NCBI GenBank assembly: GCA_003486785.1
Contig: DNFZ01000151.1
Coordinates: forward strand, 1 to 7,251
DNA from: Clostridiales bacterium
GTDB lineage: Bacteria; Bacillota; Clostridia; Christensenellales; CAG-138
DNA: 7,251 nt
Direction: 5' to 3'
A program made the position numbers and the translations under genes. Below, in pieces: positions 1-5,358 of the stretch (positions within the stretch are counted from its first letter, which is position 1; each line of letters begins with the position of its first letter). The notes under the pieces were generated by a model that saw only the letters and a list, made by a program, of their open reading frames with translations, made no database searches and was not told where the DNA came from.

Positions 1-14
1 CCGTTTCCGGATTG

Positions 15-34
15 TGAACAACATCGCATGTTCA
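15..34. promoter_or_regulatory. Candidate operator: inverted repeat TGAACA-N8-TGTTCA
   Basis: Two perfect 6-nt half sites, TGAACA at 15-20 and TGTTCA at 29-34, are separated by 8 nt. The right arm ends exactly where the -35 hexamer of the downstream promoter begins, which suits a repressor or activator site. The half sites resemble those of ArsR/SmtB-type metal sensors, but the spacing is wider than the usual SmtB arrangement (TGAA-N6-TTCA), and the site does not match the Bacillus Zur consensus. No regulator gene is visible in the window, so the cognate protein is unknown. Confidence 0.45.
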
Positions 35-63
35 TTGAAAAACAAATCTTTTTTCGGTATTAT
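35..63 (+). promoter_or_regulatory. Sigma-A type promoter of the GTPase-permease operon
   Basis: The -35 hexamer TTGAAA (35-40) and the -10 hexamer TATTAT (58-63) each differ from consensus by one base and are separated by exactly 17 nt. A transcript would start at about 69-71, giving a leader of about 60 nt before the first gene at 130. An upstream ATG at 28, in frame with the GTPase, lies before this promoter and so cannot be its start on this transcript. Confidence 0.7.
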
Positions 64-75
64 GGGTCAAACGCG

Positions 76-103
76 TCCATCGGAGCAAGCATGCTCCGAT
101 GGA
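76..103 (+). promoter_or_regulatory. 12-bp stem-loop in the 5' leader
   Basis: A perfect 12-bp inverted repeat (76-87 pairing with 92-103) encloses the 4-nt loop AGCA. It lies about 5 nt from the predicted transcript start and 14 nt before the ribosome binding site. There is no U-run after it, so it is not an intrinsic terminator. A 5'-terminal hairpin often stabilises mRNA; it could alternatively be a second protein-binding palindrome. I recognise no known riboswitch class here. Confidence 0.55.
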
Positions 104-116
104 ACCGGCGCGATCC

Positions 117-124
117 GGGAAAGG
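117..124 (+). promoter_or_regulatory. Ribosome binding site that fixes the start at 130
   Basis: The purine-rich GGGAAAGG stretch lies 5 nt upstream of ATG 130. The longer reading frame beginning at ATG 28 has no such site and would run through the promoter and the leader hairpin. Confidence 0.55.
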
Positions 125-129
125 CTAAC

Positions 130-1059
130 ATGAAAGCAGAAATCTTCATCGTTTCGGGTTTCTTAGGCGCAGGCAAGACCACGCTGATTCAAAAATGGCT
201 CCGGGAAGGCGCTTTGCAGGGCAAGGTCGCAATCGTTGAAAATGACTTTGGCGAGGTCGGCATTGACGCGGCGCTGCTGCGCTCCGGCGCGGTTCATGTT
301 ACCGAGCTGAGTGCGGGGTGCATCTGCTGCAGCCTCTCGGGCGACTTTGTCCGCGCACTGGAGGATCTGATCACGCGCTACGCACCCGATACGATACTCA
401 TCGAACCATCGGGCGTAGGCATGCTATCGGATGTCAAAACGGCATGCATTCACCCGCGTATTGAGCCGCTTGCGCGTATGGTGCGCGCGGTTACGGTCGT
501 GGACATCCGGCGCATGCAGCGCTATCTGGAAAACTTTGGCGCGTTTTACGAGGATCAGATTCGCCGCGCGGACGCGATTGTTCTCAGCCGCGTGGAGCAA
601 TGCCCCACTCTGGTTGCAGCGGTGACGGAGCGCGTGATTGCACTCAACCCAAAAGCGAGTGTGCATACCGAGCCCTGGGACTCACTTGAGGCGCAGGATG
701 TTTTAAACGCAGATCCCGCCGCCCGGGAAAGGCGCATCGTGATTGGCCGCCGCTCCACCGCGTCAGGAGGCTCAATGCCAAATCGCGCAGCGGAAGAGCT
801 GTTTCAAACCGTTACCATCCATACGGATCGTGAGTTCACGCCGGAAGAACTGCATGCGAGTCTGCAAGCGGCGGAGCAATCCTGCGAAATGCTTCTTCGC
901 GCCAAAGGCGTCCTGCATACTGCGCAAGGGTATTGCCTCGTTCAGTACACCGAAGGTGAGACGCAGATTGAGCCTTCGTTTGTCCAGGGCGGTTTCCTTT
1001 GCCTGATCGGATTGGGGCTCAATAGCCAAGCGCTGGAACGAATAATGACAGGAGAGTGA
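130..1059 (+). CDS. COG0523/CobW-type GTPase, putative metallochaperone
   Basis: This 309-residue protein is a cytosolic G3E-family P-loop GTPase of COG0523, a family whose members deliver or insert metals such as Zn, Co or Ni. Seen: Walker A GFLGAGKTT at residues 10-18, switch segment NDFGE at 38-42, the family's metal motif CICC at 64-67 (preceded by ELSAG), and EPSG at 92-95. The base-specificity motif usually written NKxD reads SRVE at 153-156. The last ~85 residues look like the CobW C-terminal domain, including the segment RAKG. There is no histidine-rich stretch of the kind found in many zinc-linked members. ATG 130 was chosen because Walker A then begins at residue 10, as is normal, and because it has a ribosome binding site and lies after the promoter. 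It is first in a three-gene operon, 2 nt before the GTPase-like/permease fusion. The family is secure; the metal and client are not determined. Confidence 0.88.
   Translation: MKAEIFIVSGFLGAGKTTLIQKWLREGALQGKVAIVENDFGEVGIDAALLRSGAVHVTELSAGCICCSLSGDFVRALEDLITRYAPDTILIEPSGVGMLSDVKTACIHPRIEPLARMVRAVTVVDIRRMQRYLENFGAFYEDQIRRADAIVLSRVEQCPTLVAAVTERVIALNPKASVHTEPWDSLEAQDVLNADPAARERRIVIGRRSTASGGSMPNRAAEELFQTVTIHTDREFTPEELHASLQAAEQSCEMLLRAKGVLHTAQGYCLVQYTEGETQIEPSFVQGGFLCLIGLGLNSQALERIMTGE
1050..1054 (+). promoter_or_regulatory. Ribosome binding site of the fusion gene
   Basis: AGGAG lies 7 nt before ATG 1062 and within the last codons of the upstream GTPase. An in-frame GTG at 1056 is only 1 nt from it, too close for initiation, so ATG 1062 is preferred. 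Confidence 0.65.
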
Positions 1060-1061
1060 GC

Positions 1062-2624
1062 ATGTCGGTATCGACCTATGTGTTAACCGGATTTCTCGAC
1101 GCAGGCAAAACGACGCTTCTCGGTGATATTCTCGCCCAGCAGGGCAGCAAGAATATGCGGATTCTGGCGTTGCAATTTGAGCAGGGCGACGAGCCGCTCC
1201 TTCCTCTAAACTCAGACGTTGTCGTGCATGCTTTCTCCGTTGAGCGCACGCAGGACGACCCGGAAGGTGTTGCAAGCGAGATTGCGCAGTTGCTTTCCAA
1301 GGGAGAGGACCAATTTCAAGAGATTTGGATTGAGTGGAACGGCATGCTGCCGTATTCGCTGCTGGAATCTATCGTTTTGCAGCCCGCGCTAAAGAAGGCA
1401 CTCCGCATCGATACGATATTGCATATTGCAGATGCGACCCGGTTCGAGCGATTGCTTATGGCTACGGGCGGCATCCTCCAGTCTCAGCTTGCGCAGAGCG
1501 ACTTGGTGATCCTGCGAAATCCACCGCGGCAGCGACAGTTCCGCGCGCTCAAGCGGCTGATACGCGGCAACAATCCCGGTGTTCGCATCACAACAAGCGC
1601 AGGCGCGCAGCTGCTGCGGCAGGTGTTTCGCTCTCCGCTCCATCCCGTTACGCGCGCCACGCTCCTGCTTGGCGGAGCCGTGTTTCTCGCGCTCGCTTTC
1701 TCGCCGCATCTGCAAGGCTTAGGCATTCCTGTCAATAACATCGTCAATGCATTCCTTGGCATGCTGTTGCAGGCGCTGCCATTTTTACTCATCGGTGTGT
1801 CGCTCTCCTCCGCAATACAGATCTTCATCCCGCGTGAGTCGCTTGAAAAGCACATGCCGAAGTCCTTCTTTGGCGGCATGCTCTTCATGCTGCTCTCGGG
1901 TCTGATTCTCCCGGTTTGCGACTGCGCATCCGTGCCCGTATTCCGCAGCATGGTGAGAAAAGGCGTTCCTTTGCCGCTTGCGGTCGTATTCTTTGCCGCG
2001 GCGCCCGTGATCAACCCTGTTGTGCTGCTTTCTACCCATTATGCCTTCGGAGGCGACTGGAAAATGACGCTTTCTCGGGCGGGATTTGGCGTTTTGATCG
2101 CGCTCGCGCTCGGAATCATCTTTCGCCTGCGCCCGCCGAAAGATAGCGTGCTCTCCGGCAACGGGAGCGGCGCCATCGCCTGCGCGTGCGGATGTGAAGA
2201 GGATGCCTTGCCGGGAATCGGTTTTCGTGGGAAGCTGCTCGCGTTCTTGCGGCATGCGCAGGCGGAGTTTTTCTCCGTTTCGCAGTATCTCATCATCGGC
2301 GCGCTGATCGCAAGCGTGATCCAGTCGTTCTCCTCTTCGCTTTTCTCGGCTGGAACAGGCGGTGGGCTCGCGCTATCCATACTTGTCATGATGGCGATGG
2401 CTTTCTTGCTCTCGCTTTGCTCCTCTTCGGATGCGGTTGTGGCGCGCGGGCTTTCCGGCGCATTTCCGGCAGGCGCCATCATGGCGTTCCTCGTATTTGG
2501 GCCGATTTTTGATATCAAAAACGTGCTGATGCTCTCCGCGGGGTTTCATAAGCGCTTCATCGTTCGATTCGTTCTGCTGACCGCCGCGCTGGTGTTCACA
2601 GCGATATTTGTGCTGTATGTGTAG
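1062..2624 (+). CDS. Fusion of a COG0523-like domain with a YcgR/DUF318-type permease
   Basis: This is a 520-residue two-domain protein. Residues 1 to ~190 follow the G3E GTPase fold: Walker A GFLDAGKTT at 10-18, an IEWNG segment at 90-94 where partners have xEPSG, and a DLVILRN stretch ending near 153 where the base-recognition loop should be. This part has no cysteine at all, lacks CxCC and NKxD, and has no CobW C-terminal domain. Residues ~196-520 are a polytopic membrane protein of the COG0701 (DUF318) family, resembling Bacillus YcgR. Its two half-repeats carry PVCDC (Cys286, Cys288) and SLCSSSD (Cys453, Asp457), and end with the typical FGPIFDIKN segment. A soluble loop between the halves holds CACGC (Cys374, 376, 378), a possible metal ligand cluster. 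Relatives include the organoarsenical exporter ArsP, but YcgR-type members pair with YcgQ-type proteins, as here. The N-terminal half may bind nucleotide and gate the channel or dock the upstream GTPase (inference). Substrate unknown. Confidence 0.85.
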   Translation: MSVSTYVLTGFLDAGKTTLLGDILAQQGSKNMRILALQFEQGDEPLLPLNSDVVVHAFSVERTQDDPEGVASEIAQLLSKGEDQFQEIWIEWNGMLPYSLLESIVLQPALKKALRIDTILHIADATRFERLLMATGGILQSQLAQSDLVILRNPPRQRQFRALKRLIRGNNPGVRITTSAGAQLLRQVFRSPLHPVTRATLLLGGAVFLALAFSPHLQGLGIPVNNIVNAFLGMLLQALPFLLIGVSLSSAIQIFIPRESLEKHMPKSFFGGMLFMLLSGLILPVCDCASVPVFRSMVRKGVPLPLAVVFFAAAPVINPVVLLSTHYAFGGDWKMTLSRAGFGVLIALALGIIFRLRPPKDSVLSGNGSGAIACACGCEEDALPGIGFRGKLLAFLRHAQAEFFSVSQYLIIGALIASVIQSFSSSLFSAGTGGGLALSILVMMAMAFLLSLCSSSDAVVARGLSGAFPAGAIMAFLVFGPIFDIKNVLMLSAGFHKRFIVRFVLLTAALVFTAIFVLYV

Positions 2625-2628
2625 GTGG
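2623..2628 (+). promoter_or_regulatory. Ribosome binding site that fixes the start at 2634
   Basis: AGGTGG overlaps the stop codon of the fusion gene and lies 5 nt before ATG 2634. The alternative GTG at 2625, directly after that stop, falls inside this site and has no site of its own. Confidence 0.5.
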
Positions 2629-2633
2629 CGAAG

Positions 2634-3461
2634 ATGAGAAAGCAGGTTAAACAACTGAATATTCAGTCCTTATTCGAGGCGTGTACGCTGCTTGCCCTCG
2701 CCGTCTGGTTGTTTGTATATCTCGTCAGCAAGCGATACCTGATCTATGTCACGCCACGCATGCTGCCCTACCTGATCGGAACCATTGTTGCGCTTGCTCT
2801 GCTTGCGGGGGTTACACTTACGCGGCTGTTTCGCCCGAATCGCCGCGCGCGGTTTGCGCACGTATTCATGCTCGCGCTGCCGCTGATCCTTCTCTTACTG
2901 CCGCATGGGACAATCAACGTCGATTCCGGCTCTTTTTCGTCCATCGGGGTGGCCTCGTCCGCGCAGGAAGCAGCCGACCCCACGCCTGCGGAAGCGCAGG
3001 AAAACACGGGAGTTTCTCTCGAAGAGGAACGCATCTCCGCGAATGAATCCTCCGCGACGGACGAGATCCCGGGGCTGGACCGTGAAAACAGGATCATCAC
3101 AATCTCAACGGACAACTATTATACCTGGATGACGCGCTTTTACGACGTGCCCGCCTCGTATGAAGGCTATACCGTGCACATGACGGGATACGTGATCAAC
3201 GGCTCGGATGTGTTTGCGAGCGATGAGTTCGCCATTGCGAGACTAGTGATGACCTGCTGTGTGGCAGACCTTGTACCAGTGGGCATCATCTGCAGGTATG
3301 CAGACGCAAGTCAGCTCAAGGCAGACGAGTGGTTCAGCGTAGAAGGAGCGCTGATCCTGGGCAGCTACGAGAGCAACGGAACCATCTATTCCGAGCCGCA
3401 GCTAGAGGTGACCCGTATCGAGCCTGCGGAAGAAATCAGAGGGTATGTGTATCCGTATTGA
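2634..3461 (+). CDS. TIGR03943/YcgQ-type membrane protein, putative permease subunit
   Basis: This 275-residue protein resembles the YcgQ family (TIGR03943, DUF1980), which is encoded beside YcgR-type permeases and treated as the second subunit of the same putative transporter. Three hydrophobic segments lie at about residues 13-31, 43-63 and 74-90. An acidic, Ala/Ser/Glu-rich linker of low complexity follows (about 100-150), then a globular C-terminal domain likely to lie outside the membrane. That domain carries the family hallmark MTCCVAD, with Cys208-Cys209, in a region shaped like a beta-barrel or OB-type fold. The adjacent cysteines are plausible metal or redox ligands. The gene begins 9 nt after the fusion gene and is the last gene before the terminator, so it is probably co-expressed with both. 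Family assignment is good; the transported substrate is not known from sequence. The ATG at 2634 is preferred over GTG 2625. Confidence 0.83.
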   Translation: MRKQVKQLNIQSLFEACTLLALAVWLFVYLVSKRYLIYVTPRMLPYLIGTIVALALLAGVTLTRLFRPNRRARFAHVFMLALPLILLLLPHGTINVDSGSFSSIGVASSAQEAADPTPAEAQENTGVSLEEERISANESSATDEIPGLDRENRIITISTDNYYTWMTRFYDVPASYEGYTVHMTGYVINGSDVFASDEFAIARLVMTCCVADLVPVGIICRYADASQLKADEWFSVEGALILGSYESNGTIYSEPQLEVTRIEPAEEIRGYVYPY

Positions 3462-3496
3462 GCGTTCCTGATGCAGGAAAATGTCTTTTACACAAG

Positions 3497-3534
3497 AAAG
3501 CCCCCTTGTCAGTGTCATCTGACAAGGGGGCTTT
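3497..3534. terminator. Bidirectional intrinsic terminator between convergent operons
   Basis: A perfect 16-bp stem (3497-3512 with 3519-3534), with a central run of five G:C pairs, encloses a 6-nt loop. On the plus strand it ends in TTTT and lies 35 nt after the stop of the YcgQ-type gene. The A-run at the base of the left arm supplies a short U-tract for minus-strand transcripts, about 80 nt after the last ABC gene. The rest of the 3462-3615 gap holds no gene; only a weak 5-bp inverted repeat at 3569-3581 was seen. Confidence 0.88.
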
Positions 3535-3615
3535 TCTGCGCTGAATGATAGTATCTAGGCGCTCACGATGCTAATCTAGCAATGTTTAGTTTGATCCCGT
3601 TCTTCAATATCAGCG

Positions 3616-5358
3616 CTACACACTCCAGCCCATGCTTTGCTGCTGAATGCCAAAGAGCCGCGCGTAGAGCCCTCCGTTTGAGATCAGCTGATCATGCGTC
3701 CCCTCTTCTGCGAGCTTGCCTTCGTTGAGCACGATGATTTTATCAGCGTCCGCAATCGTGCGAAGACGGTGCGCAATCACAAGAACCGTCTTGCCGCGGA
3801 TCAGGTGCGAGATCGCCTGCTGAATCTGCGCCTCGTTCTCCGGATCGAGAGAAGCCGTCGCCTCGTCAAGCAGAATGATCGGCGCGTTTTTGAGCAGCGC
3901 GCGCGCAATCGAGATACGCTGCCGCTCTCCGCCGGAGAGCGTGAACCCGTTTTCGCCGAGCATGCTTTGATAACCGTCCGGCATACGTTCGACAAACTCA
4001 TCGCAGCAGGCAGCCTTTGCAGCGTCGTAGACTTGCTCCGGCGTTGCGTCCAGATTGCCGATGCGGATGTTGTTATAGACCGTGTCGTTGAAGAGCACCA
4101 CATCCTGAAATACAAACGACATGCTGCGCATCAGCTCTTCGGGATCCATGCTCTTGACGTCTACCCCACCAATGGTCACTCTTCCGGCGTTCACATCCCA
4201 GAAGCGGGCGATCAAGCGGGATATCGTGCTCTTGCCGCAGCCGGAAGGACCGACAAGCGCAGTGATCGCATCGGCCGGAATGTTCACGGTAAGATCGTCG
4301 ATCACCGACTCGCCGTCCTCGTTATAATGGAACGAAACGTGATCAAACGCTATATCATAGGAAGAGATCGTTTTCTCCGCATCGCCTTCCATGGCGGAGG
4401 TCTCCATCAGCGTGCGCATGCGCTTGGTCGCCTGCCTGTGGTGAAAGAACTCCGGCAAGAGGGCGAACTCCGTCAACACCGGCCCATAGATACGCACAAC
4501 GATAAGGAAAAACATCAACAGCGGAATCAGTTCAATATTCCCGCCCGTGAGCAGATTGACGCCGACGAAAACTACGATGCCCACGCCCGCCTGCAGCAGC
4601 ATCTGCGCGCCGGTGACAAACACGCCCGTGACAAACTCCAGCTTCATCGCTATCCTCATCATTGCATGCATCGCACGATCCAGCGCGGAAAATTTCTCAC
4701 CGTTGAGCCCGCAGGATTTGATCACCTTTACGCCTTCCAGATACTCCTGCACCTGGTCGCTGGCTTCCAGTTTGGCGCGCGTAAACCTCTCGCTGAGTTT
4801 GTTTTGCAGGCGCTTGCTGCCGATGATGACGAGCAGCGAAACAGGCAACGTACCAAAGATGCACAGCGCCATACGCCAGTCAAAGAGCGCCATCAAGGCG
4901 CAGACGAGCGTGATGGAGATGCCGTTTGCCAGCAGCTGCGGGATGAGATGGCTCAGCACATGCTCCGTGGTTGCGCAGTCGCCCATGATATTGGTGGTGA
5001 GTTCCGAAAGATTCTTGGTGTTGAAAAAGCTCATCGGCAGTTTTCGAATCTTCTCAATCACGCCGATGCGCGTATTCTCTGCCTCCAAATAGGAGGTCAC
5101 ATAGGTCTTCTTATAGTCGTTCTTGTTCGCGATAAATACGATCACCGCCGCGGCGACGCCCGCACCGAGCAACAGCCAGAGCTGCTCTATTTGCAGCGGC
5201 TCGCCCATCAATGGATTGAGCAGCTGCACAAACAGCTGTATCGTCACATAAAAAGGCAGCATCATCGAAATGTTGGTCAATGTGCAGGCAAACACCGCCT
5301 TTTTGAGGTCCTTGTATCCTTTGTCCGTCAGCATCAGAAAATCTTTGAGTTTACGCAT
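3616..5358 (-). CDS. ABC half-transporter (membrane domain + ATPase), second of a pair
   Basis: This 580-residue protein has an N-terminal exporter-fold (type IV) membrane domain over about residues 1-310 and a C-terminal nucleotide-binding domain. The ATPase motifs are all present: Walker A GPSGCGKST at 370-378, a Q-loop in FVFQDV, signature LSGGERQR from 474, Walker B ending in Asp498 with catalytic Glu499, a D-loop reading ASLDPE, and switch His530. Length is normal for the MdlB-like COG1132 family. The gene overlaps the end of the upstream ABC gene by 8 nt (ATGCGTAA), indicating translational coupling and a heterodimeric partner. ATG 5358 is chosen because AGGGGG (5368-5373) precedes it by 9 nt; an in-frame TTG at 5367 lies directly against that site. 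Motif wording such as RFWDVNAG and VVLFNDTV recalls the IrtAB/YbtPQ-like branch, some of which import siderophores, but substrate and direction are unproven. Confidence 0.9.
   Translation of the reverse strand: MRKLKDFLMLTDKGYKDLKKAVFACTLTNISMMLPFYVTIQLFVQLLNPLMGEPLQIEQLWLLLGAGVAAAVIVFIANKNDYKKTYVTSYLEAENTRIGVIEKIRKLPMSFFNTKNLSELTTNIMGDCATTEHVLSHLIPQLLANGISITLVCALMALFDWRMALCIFGTLPVSLLVIIGSKRLQNKLSERFTRAKLEASDQVQEYLEGVKVIKSCGLNGEKFSALDRAMHAMMRIAMKLEFVTGVFVTGAQMLLQAGVGIVVFVGVNLLTGGNIELIPLLMFFLIVVRIYGPVLTEFALLPEFFHHRQATKRMRTLMETSAMEGDAEKTISSYDIAFDHVSFHYNEDGESVIDDLTVNIPADAITALVGPSGCGKSTISRLIARFWDVNAGRVTIGGVDVKSMDPEELMRSMSFVFQDVVLFNDTVYNNIRIGNLDATPEQVYDAAKAACCDEFVERMPDGYQSMLGENGFTLSGGERQRISIARALLKNAPIILLDEATASLDPENEAQIQQAISHLIRGKTVLVIAHRLRTIADADKIIVLNEGKLAEEGTHDQLISNGGLYARLFGIQQQSMGWSV

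Noticed and set aside
1..57. Zur box or known riboswitch upstream of the GTPase
   Set aside because: The palindrome does not match the Bacillus Zur consensus, and the ~60-nt leader is too short and simple for a riboswitch class I recognise.
28..129. N-terminal extension of the GTPase from ATG 28
   Set aside because: It overlaps the promoter and the leader hairpin, lacks a ribosome binding site and would place Walker A abnormally far from the start.
1056..1061. GTG start for the fusion gene, overlapping the upstream stop
   Set aside because: It is only 1 nt from the AGGAG site; ATG 1062 has proper 7-nt spacing.
3569..3581. Small inverted repeat TGCTA-ATC-TAGCA in the convergent gap
   Set aside because: A 5-bp A/T-rich stem with a 3-nt loop is expected by chance and has no terminator tail.
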